A stretch of 64,000 nt of DNA from CBDIHP01 sp965279195 (lineage in GTDB: Bacteria > Planctomycetota > Planctomycetia > Isosphaerales > Isosphaeraceae), in assembly GCA_965279195.1 (NCBI GenBank), contig CBDIHP010000022.1, forward strand, positions 1 through 64,000, written 5' to 3'. A model generated the notes under the pieces. It did not search any database. It was not told the DNA's origin and saw only the letters and a list, made by a program, of their open reading frames with translations. The position numbers and the translations under genes are program-made. This document shows, piece after piece, positions 25,655-33,020 of this stretch (positions within the stretch are counted from its first letter, which is position 1; each line of letters starts with the position of its first letter).

Positions 25655-25806
25655 CTGGGCGACGAGGATGGACTAGAGCCAAGAAGAACGCAAGCATCCA
25701 TTTGGGTTATACGGCAAATGGGGTGTGGGACGGCGGCTGGATGTCTTGATTGACGATGTATAAGTTGATTCCCGCAGCTAAGGGATGACAGGAGGAGTCT
25801 AAAATC

Positions 25807-26121
25807 TTGCGTGTACTGATGTCGGCTGCCGCGGGCTTGGTCATCGGGGCTTCGGCCGGCCTCGGGTGGTTTCTCTTCATCCTGCTCATGCCGAGCAATG
25901 TCCCAGATAATGTCGATGGTGGGGCCGGTCTTTCCATCGTGCTCTTCTTAATAGCCGGGGGGTTTGCGATAGCAGGCGGAACCGTGGGATGCGTTCTCGG
26001 CCTGGTGGTCGGTGCGATGTATCAGCTTGCTAGAGGCATTAAGCAATATATCCACGACTCACGTTGTGATAATTTGGAGTCGGATAAAAAGAATCCCCCG
26101 TTCGATGAACTCCTCGGATGA
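25807..26121 (+). CDS. Small two-helix membrane protein
   Basis: A 104-residue protein with a TTG start at 25807, chosen because AGGAGG lies 11 bases before it; the first in-frame ATG is four codons later. Two hydrophobic helices (LVIGASAGLGWFLFILLMPS and VLFLIAGGFAIAGGTVGCVL) are separated by a short polar loop, and a charged C-terminal tail follows. No family is recognised. It ends 41 bp before the left target-site copy of the IS66 element. Before that insertion the next gene downstream would have been the bS21-like gene, a few hundred bases away. Confidence 0.5.
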   Translation: MRVLMSAAAGLVIGASAGLGWFLFILLMPSNVPDNVDGGAGLSIVLFLIAGGFAIAGGTVGCVLGLVVGAMYQLARGIKQYIHDSRCDNLESDKKNPPFDELLG

Positions 26122-26161
26122 AGCCTTGCAACCCGCATCTCGGGCTGCCAGGCTTCAAAGT

Positions 26162-26185
26162 GACCGAAAGTAGTCGTTCACGGTC
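26162..26185 (+). repeat. Left target duplication and left end of the IS66 element
   Basis: GACCGAAA (26162-26169) is the host target copy. It is followed by the element's left inverted repeat GTAGTCGTTCACGGTC (26170-26185). Confidence 0.9.
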
Positions 26186-26224
26186 TGAGTTGCTTCGTCA
26201 GGGCCACCTGATTATAACGGCGGC

Positions 26225-27667
26225 ATGAGCCGGCCTACTGCGATCCCTCAACACATCTGGGACAGTCTCACGGACGAAGCCCGTGCGGTCATCGGGGCTG
26301 TCATCGACGGGTTGGAGAAGCGGCTCGCCGAGGCCGAGCGTCAGATCCAGGAGTTGCGGGCTCGCCTCGACCAGAACTCCACCAACAGCTCCAGGCCGCC
26401 TTCCACCGACCCGATCGGCGTCAGACGGAAGCCGCCCGAGCCGCCGTCGAAGAGACGCCGGGGCGGGCAAAAGGGGCACCAGCGTCGGATGAGGGCCTTG
26501 GTTCCGCCCGAACGCGTCGCATCGGTCACCGACTGCAAGCCGACGGAGTGCCGGAGATGTGGTCACCCTCTGAGCGGCGAGGATGCCGAGCCCCGGCGCC
26601 ATCAGGTGGCTGAGTTGCCCCCGATCGAGCCGGAGGTGCATGAGTATCGGCTCCATCGCCTCGGTTGCCCGCACTGCAAGGCGGTCACGTGCGGTGCTCT
26701 GCCCGACGGTGTGCCGCGCACATCGTTCGGCCCCCGCCTGCACGCACCACTCAGCGTCCTGACCGGGGCGTACCGGCTGAGCAAGCGTCAGGTCGTGCAA
26801 CTCGGTTCCGACCTCCTGGGCCTGACGATCTCCGTCGGCATGATCGCCAAGCTGGAACGAATCACGGCGGACGTGCTGGAGCAGCCGGTGGCCGAACTGG
26901 CCGAGCGTGTGAAGACGGCCGAGGCGGCCAACATCGACGAGACCGGCTGGCGCGAGAATGGCCGCAAGGCCTGGCTCTGGGTCGTGGTAACCTCGCTGGG
27001 GGTCGTCTTCCGGATCGTCCGCTCGCGATCTGGCGCGGTGGCCGGTGATCTGCTCGGCGAGGAGCCCAAGCCGGTCGTCATCAGCGACCGCTTCCCCGGT
27101 TACGAGTGGATCGGACTCAAGTCGAGGCAGGTTTGCTGGGCCCATCTCCGCCGAGATTTCCAGGCGATGATCGACCGCGATGCCGGCGGCGCGGACGTCG
27201 GGCGACAGTTGCTCTGGCAGTCGAACAAGCTGTTCCAATCCTGGCACAAGGTCCGAGACGGCACGATCCGGCGATCGACGTTCCTTCAGTACATGGCCTG
27301 GTTGCGGCCGATGGTGCGGCTGAGCTTGGAGCGTGGGTCGCGGTGCGCTTGTACGAAGACGGCGGCGACGTGCGGCGAGCTGTTGCGCCTGTGGGATTGC
27401 TTGTGGACCTTCACCCGGGTCGAGGGGGTCGAGCCGACGAACAACGCGGCCGAACGCGCCTTGAGGCACGCGGTGATCTGGCGGCGGATCAGTGGCGGGA
27501 CCGACAGCGAGGCGGGGAGCCGGTTCGTGGAACGGATGCTGTCGGCGGTGGCGACCTGCCGTCAGCAGAAGCGCGGAGTGCTGGAGTTCCTCACTCGATG
27601 CCATCGGGCTCGCCTGCTCGGGCAGGGATCCCCGTCGCTTCTCGGGGCCCCGGCACCGGCCGGATAG
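26225..27667 (+). CDS. tnpC: IS66-family transposase (TnpC type)
   Basis: A 480-residue protein, ATG at 26225. It has the N-terminal leucine-zipper-like helix (EKRLAEAERQIQELRARLDQ) followed by NSTNSSRPPSTDP; a zinc-finger block (ECRRCGHPLSGED ... LGCPHCKAVTCG); and the DDE core with AANIDETGWRENG (first Asp), VVISDRFPGYEWI (second Asp) and VEPTNNAAERALRHAV (Glu). The C-terminal tail is FLTRCHRARLLGQG. Length and all catalytic blocks are intact, so the enzyme is probably active. It begins 55 bp inside the left end of the transposon and is the only transposition gene in it. Confidence 0.92.
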   Translation: MSRPTAIPQHIWDSLTDEARAVIGAVIDGLEKRLAEAERQIQELRARLDQNSTNSSRPPSTDPIGVRRKPPEPPSKRRRGGQKGHQRRMRALVPPERVASVTDCKPTECRRCGHPLSGEDAEPRRHQVAELPPIEPEVHEYRLHRLGCPHCKAVTCGALPDGVPRTSFGPRLHAPLSVLTGAYRLSKRQVVQLGSDLLGLTISVGMIAKLERITADVLEQPVAELAERVKTAEAANIDETGWRENGRKAWLWVVVTSLGVVFRIVRSRSGAVAGDLLGEEPKPVVISDRFPGYEWIGLKSRQVCWAHLRRDFQAMIDRDAGGADVGRQLLWQSNKLFQSWHKVRDGTIRRSTFLQYMAWLRPMVRLSLERGSRCACTKTAATCGELLRLWDCLWTFTRVEGVEPTNNAAERALRHAVIWRRISGGTDSEAGSRFVERMLSAVATCRQQKRGVLEFLTRCHRARLLGQGSPSLLGAPAPAG

Positions 27668-27715
27668 GTCCTCGGCGATTGTCGCCACGCTGCGACCTGA
27701 GGGCCGCGGCCCCGG

Positions 27716-27979
27716 TCACCGGCTCGCCGGAGGCTGCGGGGATCCCCCCAAGTCATCACCGGCCCAGGTGCAGACGGCCCCGACCGCTTCGGCCGATCGA
27801 CGGAAGTCGAGTGCGGCCCCGGGTTCGGAGAACTCATACACCAGGGTCTCACCGGCCAGCAACTGATCGACGGCGTGCTTCGCATCACCCAATCCGCACC
27901 CTGTATGGCTCCGCAACAGGTGATTCAACTGGACCTTGCTGAGGCCCTCGCGCCAGCCCGATAGCTTGACCGTCGTCAT
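27716..27979 (-). CDS. Probable immunity protein for the adjacent toxin tip
   Basis: An 87-residue cytosolic protein whose ATG (27979) follows the stop of the toxin ORF after 3 bases, giving translational coupling. The sequence (SKVQLNHLLRSHTGCGLGDA then KHAVDQLLAGETLVYEF) resembles the helix-turn-helix face of the ribosomal L7/L12 C-terminal fold that some small immunity-like proteins share. It finishes with ALDFRRSAEAVGAVCTW. Position directly after a polymorphic-toxin C-terminus, small size and no signal peptide all fit an immunity role; this is inference from gene order. It lies entirely within the IS66 transposon. Confidence 0.6.
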   Translation of the reverse strand: MTTVKLSGWREGLSKVQLNHLLRSHTGCGLGDAKHAVDQLLAGETLVYEFSEPGAALDFRRSAEAVGAVCTWAGDDLGGSPQPPASR

Positions 27980-27982
27980 CCT

Positions 27983-28429
27983 TCAGTCTCCCACAGGGAA
28001 TGTGATCGGCCGAGGCGTATGGCCGGGATTCGCGCCGGTCGTGCGGGTCCCGCCGTAGATTGTCACGCGCTTCGCGCCCTGTTGCCGCCCCAAGTCCTCC
28101 GCCAGAGACCGCAGTTCCCTGAGCCCGAGCGACCCGGCCCCCGGCCCATCGATGTGCATCTTGTTCAGGATGAGAGTATCACCCTCTTTCGTCATCCCGG
28201 TGATGATGCTGATATCACCCTTCGTCGTCGAGGCAGCCAACTCAACGACATCACCATCGGTCTCGACGATTCGAACGAGCGGACTCTTCGCCGGACCGTG
28301 AACGGGTACGACCGAAACATAGAAGCGATTCGGCGACGAACGGTAATCGATGACGAAATATCTCCGGCAAAAGCGACTGCCTGTGCCGGGAAACGGTTGG
28401 CTACCATGAGACTGAGGGGCCGATGACAC
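27983..28429 (-). CDS. RHS-type polymorphic toxin tip read across the transposon end
   Basis: A 148-residue ORF from a GTG at 28429. Residues 1-40 lie outside the IS66 element. From about residue 41 (VPVHGPAKSPLVRIVETDGD) the sequence lies inside it, the inverted repeat itself encoding V-P-V-H-G. The C-terminal half (LGLRELRSLAEDLGRQQGAK, then YGGTRTTGANPGHTPRPITF) matches my memory of C-terminal tips of planctomycete RHS proteins: a G-A-G-S-L-G / R-T-T-G-A-x-P-G module. No catalytic activity can be assigned. There is no signal peptide and no RHS core, and the GTG has no good ribosome binding site, so in its present place the tip may be silent. The coupled immunity gene follows immediately. 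Confidence 0.55.
   Translation of the reverse strand: MSSAPQSHGSQPFPGTGSRFCRRYFVIDYRSSPNRFYVSVVPVHGPAKSPLVRIVETDGDVVELAASTTKGDISIITGMTKEGDTLILNKMHIDGPGAGSLGLRELRSLAEDLGRQQGAKRVTIYGGTRTTGANPGHTPRPITFPVGD
28294..28317 (+). repeat. Right end of the IS66 element and right target duplication
   Basis: GACCGTGAACGGGTAC (28294-28309) is the complement of the left-end motif. It is followed by the second target copy GACCGAAA (28310-28317). Confidence 0.9.
28359..28372 (+). repeat. Copy 2 of the 14-bp word TATCTCCGGCAAAA
   Basis: Identical to copies at 25641 and 29698. With the third copy it also shares the preceding GACGAA. It lies 50 bp outside the right end of the IS66 element, so it belongs to the older host sequence. 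Confidence 0.5.
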
Positions 28430-28440
28430 TCGCTTCGAGC

Positions 28441-28455
28441 TTTTCTGCTGAAAAC
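28441..28455 (+). repeat. 15-bp palindromic word TTTTCTGCTGAAAAC, copy 1
   Basis: TTTTC-TGCT-GAAAA is a hairpin-forming word. The identical 15 bases recur at 34956-34970 inside a larger stem-loop. Confidence 0.4.
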
Positions 28456-28546
28456 CACAGGAGTGTTGTTAATACTTGTGGTGAATGGGTTTGGTAATCA
28501 ACGCTACGCACCGGCACGCGTCAGCCGGCACAAAGACGCATGCACA

Positions 28547-28807
28547 ATGCCTGTACGGCTTGAGGTTCGCGATGGCGAGGACTTGTCATTGGCCGTCGCT
28601 CGTTTCCAGACGATGGTGGAGCGAGAGTACCGACGACCCTGGGTAAAACGGCGGAGGGGCTATCATGAGAAACCGGCCACGCTTCGCAGGAAACGCGATA
28701 AGTTGTGGTGGCGTGCCTCGCGATTCCGAGACGGGGGCACTCTCCACCTGTACCTGCGGTTGAAGGAACAATTTCAACGAGAGGGGCCCTTTGCAATGGG
28801 CCGCTGA
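28547..28807 (+). CDS. rpsU: bS21-like small ribosomal subunit protein
   Basis: From the ATG at 28547 the product has 86 residues: MPVRLEVRDGEDLSLAVARF, then a helix QTMVEREYRRPWVKRRRGYH and EKPATLRRKRDKLWWRASRF. This is the bS21 plan: an N-terminal strand, a central R-R-F/Y block with the Y-H/Y-E-K-P motif, and a basic helical tail. The Arg/Lys content fits rRNA binding. bS21 sits near the anti-Shine-Dalgarno end of 16S rRNA and affects initiation. It is longer at the C-terminus than typical copies (about 65-75 residues). The open frame upstream to 28463 is not used. Since this replicon looks plasmid-like, this is probably an extra copy. Confidence 0.7.
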   Translation: MPVRLEVRDGEDLSLAVARFQTMVEREYRRPWVKRRRGYHEKPATLRRKRDKLWWRASRFRDGGTLHLYLRLKEQFQREGPFAMGR

Positions 28808-28912
28808 TGACCTACCCAGACGAAATCGACGCATTTGCAGTTTACTGGTCGGGGGTGCCCGTCATCTAGGTTCAGGCGGGTCGGGAGGGACAGGGAGCCA
28901 GGGGGAGCGGAC

Positions 28913-29410
28913 ATGAAAGGCAGGCGTAAGAGCGGTCGCCGAATTCCCAAATACCAGCGGCAAGGACCGTCGGCTCCAGGGCTACCCTCTGAGCGAGACA
29001 TCAGCGTCTTCGATTCGCTGGACGAGCTGCACGCCGTCAAGGTGTTTCTAGGCAAGGATCTGGAGCAGGCGGAGTCGCTCTTCCGGGAGAACTTTATCTA
29101 CTACCAGGAAGATCTCCTATTCATGGGTCCGAAGGCTTTCCGCTTCTACGTGGTGGCGGCCATCAATTACCTTCTGAGCGAGCACTCCAGCGGCAACACG
29201 GACGCAGCCAGCACATTCTGTTCGATCATCCAGCATCGCCTGGAGCATGAACCCGAAGCGGTCGCACCAGCTTCAACGATTATCCGTGATGGAATCGCCG
29301 GAATTCTCACGAACTTCGATCGCTTCGGCTTCGGGGATCAGGATATGGTCTACATCTACGGCGATGTAGAAGGGCGATATCGGGATCTACTTTTGAGGCT
29401 AGCCGACTGA
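28913..29410 (+). CDS. Hypothetical protein, possible DUF6714-like
   Basis: A 165-residue protein; the ATG at 28913 is preceded by GGGGGAG, so the longer frame to 28835 is rejected. After a basic N-terminus (MKGRRKSGRRIPKYQR) the protein is helical and acidic: LEQAESLFRENFIYYQEDLL, then GPKAFRFYVVAAINYLL. The P-x-A-F-R-F-Y-x-x-A block is shared by a group of small bacterial proteins often found beside toxin genes (DUF6714 type), which suggests but does not prove an immunity-like role. It follows the bS21-like gene on the same strand, 106 bp downstream. Confidence 0.5.
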   Translation: MKGRRKSGRRIPKYQRQGPSAPGLPSERDISVFDSLDELHAVKVFLGKDLEQAESLFRENFIYYQEDLLFMGPKAFRFYVVAAINYLLSEHSSGNTDAASTFCSIIQHRLEHEPEAVAPASTIIRDGIAGILTNFDRFGFGDQDMVYIYGDVEGRYRDLLLRLAD

Positions 29411-30006
29411 GCCCGCACGTCAGGTGGTGCCCTGGGCCGCTTCCATGCCAACTCGCGTCTACCCTGCACGGCGAGCCCGGTGCCCTCCGCGAAGGCACCG
29501 TCCTCGTCTCTCGAAATAGCTCATGCGAGCGATACCCTAATTGTCACTCCCGGCGGCCTCAACGCTGTTGCCGACCGGTGAGGTGAGGCCAGGTTGGCCG
29601 GTCTCAAAAGCAAGAGTCTTGAGGCGGTCGGTCTGGACGCAACATAAAGGCGATTCCGCGACGCTCGGCTTTAGCCGCTCTGACAGCGAAGACGAATTAT
29701 CTCCGGCAAAACGAGCGTCCCAAAACCCGACGCGGTCGGCCGGTTTCGGAACTTTGATTGTCCTTGCGATGGGATAGAAACCCTCGCCTTCATTCGCGAG
29801 GGGCTTCCGCCCCGCCCGCGACGGCCTCCCCCGACTGAAAACGGCCCCGGGGGGTGCCGACGAACACGCCCGGCGTTGGCGTGGCCAGCCCGGGCGGGGG
29901 TGTGCGTCGGTTGTGGTCGGCGAGGACCGGCTGAGCGGGCTCGATCGTCGCTGGGCCTGCCGCAGACATAGAATAGGGTTGACGCACGGGGGATCCGTTA
30001 CCCGGC
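29411..30006. other. Intergenic stretch with one dispersed repeat
   Basis: No coherent gene is seen. The only notable item is the third copy of TATCTCCGGCAAAA at 29698-29711, with GACGAAT before it. Confidence 0.35.
29698..29711 (+). repeat. Copy 3 of the 14-bp word TATCTCCGGCAAAA
   Basis: Identical to copies at 25641 and 28359, same orientation, in non-coding DNA. Confidence 0.5.
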
Positions 30007-31179
30007 TCAGATGACCTTCCAGCCCCGGCCCGAGGCGACCGCGCGGGCGACGTCGCGGTAGGCGGTGTCGCCGGTGAGGGTGGTCGCGACGGAGAAGGCC
30101 TGGATGATCGTCTTGTAGTCGACGGTCTTGGTGGTGCCTCCCCAGGAGACCTCGACGCCGGTCCGGGTGCTGCCGGCGGTAAAGACCTGGCCGGAGGCGG
30201 CGATCCAGTTCATCTCCCAGTCCAGGGCCTTGACGATCATGCCGAGGAGGCGGTCCCGCATCGACGGGTCGGGGCAGACGGTCAGGTAGCGCTCGGCGAG
30301 GAGGATGCCGTAGGCCTGGTAGCTGACGTCGCCGCCCCCCTTCTCGGGGTTCATGCCGTCGGGGGTCTGGAGTGCCAGGCCGCGTTCGGCGTAGCCCGCG
30401 GCGGCGGTGTCGTAGGCGATCGCCTGGGCCGCCACGTCGTCCGCGGCGGCCTTGATCGCCTCGTCGTGGTCCAGCGCCGCCGTCTGCCCGAGCGCGGCGG
30501 CGAGGAGCCAGCGGCGGTGGGTGTAGGGGGCGTCGTTGGTGTCGCCCTTGGCCGCGACGGTCGGGTTGATCAGCCAGCGCGCCGAGGCATCGATCTTGGG
30601 CAGGTACTTCGCCACGAGCTGCGGGGCGTCCGCCGACCCGGACTGCACGGTCAGCAGCAGGGCCCGGGAGGCCGCCTCGACGAACATCGACGTGCTGTGG
30701 AAGGCGTCGCCGGAGCCGGGGAAGCTGCCGTCGGCCGCCTCCCTGGCGAAGCCCCAGTCGAGGATCTTCCATCCATTCTGCACGAGCGCCGCATCGCCGC
30801 GGACCAGGCCCGCCTGCACGAAGTCCGCCCCGTAGCGCTGTTGCTCGATGTACCAGGTCGTCGCGAGCCCATTCTCCCAGTCCGCATTGACTCCCACGGC
30901 CCCCGACGCGGCGATCTTGCTCGCCATCCGGCCCGGTGTGCTGTAGAGCACGTAGGACAGGAACGCGTCGTTCGCGAGTTCATACTCGGTCGGCACCGCC
31001 GTTGCAAGCGTTGCGACCTCGGCCGGGGCGGTGACCGTCGTGATTCCCAGGTCGCCCGTCATCGGCCGGCGTCCTTCGAGAGCCTCCAGGCCGGGGAATT
31101 CCCAGCGCCGGCGGCTGCGGCGGGCCGGGCGGGGACGCGGGGCCGACTTGCGGAAGCGGGCGAGGAATTCGGCGATCAT
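30007..31179 (-). CDS. Secreted alpha/alpha-toroid protein with LEPR-XLL-like motif
   Basis: A 390-residue protein. The ATG at 31179 has AAGGAG 6 bases upstream, which decides the start against the longer frame to 31377. The N-terminus is very basic and contains a LEPR-XLL-like export motif (FPGLEALEGRRPMTG). The rest is a series of helical hairpins (ADWENGLATTWYIEQQRYGA, WKILDWGFAREAADGSFPGS and others) as in the six- or seven-hairpin toroids of glycan lyases and unsaturated-glycosyl hydrolases. Substrate and catalytic residues cannot be assigned. It probably acts outside the cell on a polysaccharide, by fold analogy only. The gene stands alone. Confidence 0.6.
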   Translation of the reverse strand: MIAEFLARFRKSAPRPRPARRSRRRWEFPGLEALEGRRPMTGDLGITTVTAPAEVATLATAVPTEYELANDAFLSYVLYSTPGRMASKIAASGAVGVNADWENGLATTWYIEQQRYGADFVQAGLVRGDAALVQNGWKILDWGFAREAADGSFPGSGDAFHSTSMFVEAASRALLLTVQSGSADAPQLVAKYLPKIDASARWLINPTVAAKGDTNDAPYTHRRWLLAAALGQTAALDHDEAIKAAADDVAAQAIAYDTAAAGYAERGLALQTPDGMNPEKGGGDVSYQAYGILLAERYLTVCPDPSMRDRLLGMIVKALDWEMNWIAASGQVFTAGSTRTGVEVSWGGTTKTVDYKTIIQAFSVATTLTGDTAYRDVARAVASGRGWKVI

Positions 31180-31754
31180 GGCGCTCTCCTTCGAGCGGGT
31201 CCGGGCCACCTCGGCATCGAGGTCGCGGGCAAGTCGAACCGGGGACAGGGATGGTAACGTCTCGGCCGGCGTCTCGACAGGGCACCGGCGACGGCCGCCT
31301 GCAGCATCGCAGGTTCGGCCCGGGAGCGACCCAGTCGTGCGTCTCGATTTGAGGCGACGCGGGGCGTGACTTCTCAATTAGATAATGCCCGCCCGCCTCC
31401 ATAACAACGCCATCCCCGTGGGAAATACACGGGCCCGCACATGAAAACCCAACGCTCGATGGTTGAAGCATCAATGCTCCGCTGACACTTGCACGCTGCA
31501 ACAATCGCGAGTGCTACGAGGCGGCCTAGGCGCTCCGCTGGCCCGACGGAGTTGCCTGCCCGCACTGCCAGGTCGCCGTCGCAAAGAAGGGCTGCCGGGC
31601 CGACGCAGGCGCCCGAAGGCCGGGCGGGGCCGGGGGACGCTCGAGGGGAGACTTCCGGTCCTTGGCATGATCCGTCGCGGCGGCGACGTGGTGACCCGGA
31701 TGCTGGCCGACGTCAAACAGGTGACGATCGGGCCATTGATCCGCCCGCGTCGGC
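31180..31754. other. Intergenic stretch without recognisable gene
   Basis: Divergent region between the toroid gene and the receiver-domain remnant. No motif or coherent frame was seen. Confidence 0.3.
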
Positions 31755-32094
31755 GACGCGGATCGTCACGGTCGACGACAACCGCGAGCTGGCCCGCGGG
31801 CTCGGCCAGCTCCTCGGCGCGCTCGGCCACGAGGAGGTGCGGTTGGACCGGCCGGACGTCCTACTGCTGGACCTGGGCCTGCCGACCCTCGACGGCTACG
31901 AGGTGGCGCGGCGGCTCCGCGCCGACCCGGCGACGGCGGGCCTGCCGATCATCGCCATCTCGGGCTACGCCCAGGAGGAGGACCGGCGCCGATCGGCAGA
32001 GTCCGAGATCGACGGGCACCTCGCCAAGGCGGACGACCTCCGTTCTCTCCAGGAGCTCATCGCCAGGGCCCAGAAGGCGTCGCGCGGGCCATGA
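31755..32094 (+). pseudogene. Partial duplicate of the histidine-kinase receiver domain
   Basis: The frame reads IVTVDDNRELARGLGQLLGA, VLLLDLGLPTLDGYEVARRL and IIAISGYAQEEDRRRSA, ending at 32094. It is a copy of the REC domain at the C-terminus of the large hybrid kinase (minus strand, 45.2-45.6 kb). Over 31887-31997 the DNA is identical to the complement of 45316-45426. Relative to that source the segment between the first strand and the phosphoacceptor strand is shortened (VRLAFDGQ... is lost) and the conserved Lys-Pro reads Lys-Ala. The phosphoacceptor Asp (LLLDLG) is kept, but the fold is probably broken. No start codon is credible. Confidence 0.65.
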
Positions 32095-32099
32095 GCCGG

Positions 32100-33020
32100 C
32101 CGAGTCGGTGCCCCGGATCGTCGCCGTGAATGCGCACCATGCGCACCCATTTCCAGCGTGAGGGCGCCAGGGCGGACCGCGCGGGGGTCGAGGACTGCCC
32201 CTATATCCTCGCACTGGTGGCGAGCTTGGCCGGCTTCGACGACCCCCGTTTCGCCTACGTGGTCCTGCCAGGTGTCCTCTCCGAGGCCGCCCGGAGGGCC
32301 GTCGATCGAGGCGATCGCACCGGCCGGTGAGTTGCTGGGCGTCTCAGTGGCGTGGAGCCCTGCGCGTGTGCAACGTTCAGGACGCATGCAAAAGATTGTT
32401 ATAAACAACATTCCTACATGTTAACTCAACCACTACCGGCTAGAAGCCGGTAGGTTCGCAGGAATCGTGGCTACGGACTGAAGTCCTCTGCTCACGATGC
32501 TCCGGTCGTCCGGCCCGGTACGCGGACCAGAGCCATGGTTTCCCATAGGCCCATCGCATTGCCGAGCACCGCAAAACCTGAAGCATTCGCCTGAAGTCGA
32601 GGGTTTCTGTCCCATGGCAAGGACAATGAACACCACTATGTAACGCAGTAATTTTGTGGATATCTGCTTGTCGCATGCTTGGGCGCGGCGGGCCTGCCCC
32701 AGCCCGAGGCCGGAGCAAGGTCCCGTGTGGCGATGCCCTGGCGCGGGCGGCTTGCACCTGCCGGCGATCCCGGAATTTTTCCGGGCCCCTTCCTGGCCAC
32801 TGACTTCGATCAACCCACGCCGAAGACGATGAGAACCACGTCGGTACAATATGGAAAACATGTCAATGTCTATAAATTGCATCGGGCACGGATCGCGCAA
32901 AGGTGTTGGCGTCGGCCCAGATTGGCGCGGTGGACGGGGGCCGTCACGCGGCGGGCGGAGGGGACTAACTGGGGAGGGCATGCATCGACGGCCGGGCGGA
33001 GGGGGTGGCTCTTGCACATC
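32100..33020. other. Intergenic stretch with a REP-like hairpin repeat
   Basis: About 900 bp, AT-richer in its middle, without a convincing gene. It holds the hairpin-rich repeat at 32425-32486. At 32098-32130 faint similarity to the 3' end of the hybrid kinase gene continues the duplicated segment. Confidence 0.4.
32425..32486 (-). repeat. REP-like hairpin repeat, copy 1
   Basis: A 62-bp unit with an 8-bp stem CTACCGGC-TAGAA-GCCGGTAG (32433-32453) and a second short hairpin GGAC-TGAA-GTCC. About 85 percent of its bases recur on the opposite strand at 43270-43332. The shape resembles the foldback ends of IS200/IS605 elements or REP sequences. Confidence 0.5.

Larger units (their letters stand above)
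26170..28309 (+). mobile_element. Complete IS66-family transposon carrying passenger genes
   Basis: The 2,140-bp element is delimited by terminal inverted repeats that match at 14 of 16 bases: GTAGTCGTTCACGGTC at the left end and, read inward from 28309, GTACCCGTTCACGGTC at the right end. An identical 8-bp duplication GACCGAAA lies immediately outside both ends (26162-26169 and 28310-28317); 8 bp is the usual size for IS66. Inside are a 480-residue transposase gene and, on the other strand, a probable immunity gene and the C-terminal part of a toxin ORF. Matching ends plus target duplication show that the passengers moved together with the transposase. IS66 elements often need TnpA/TnpB helpers; neither is present, as in the single-gene subgroup. 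Confidence 0.9.

Noticed and set aside
25455..25697. 80-residue minus-strand ORF upstream of the ART-like gene
   Set aside because: No ribosome binding site, irregular composition, overlaps the 14-bp repeat and the true start of the ART-like gene.
27106..27942. 278-codon plus-strand frame
   Set aside because: It overlaps the transposase in another frame and then the immunity gene in antisense; Arg/Pro-rich shadow.
27983..28429. The toxin ORF as a complete ordinary gene
   Set aside because: Its first 40 residues come from sequence outside the IS66 element, the GTG start lacks a ribosome binding site, and the same host sequence has stops in this frame at its other copies. It is kept only as a tip.
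29537..30772. 411-codon minus-strand frame
   Set aside because: An out-of-frame reading of the toroid gene with Arg/Pro-rich composition.
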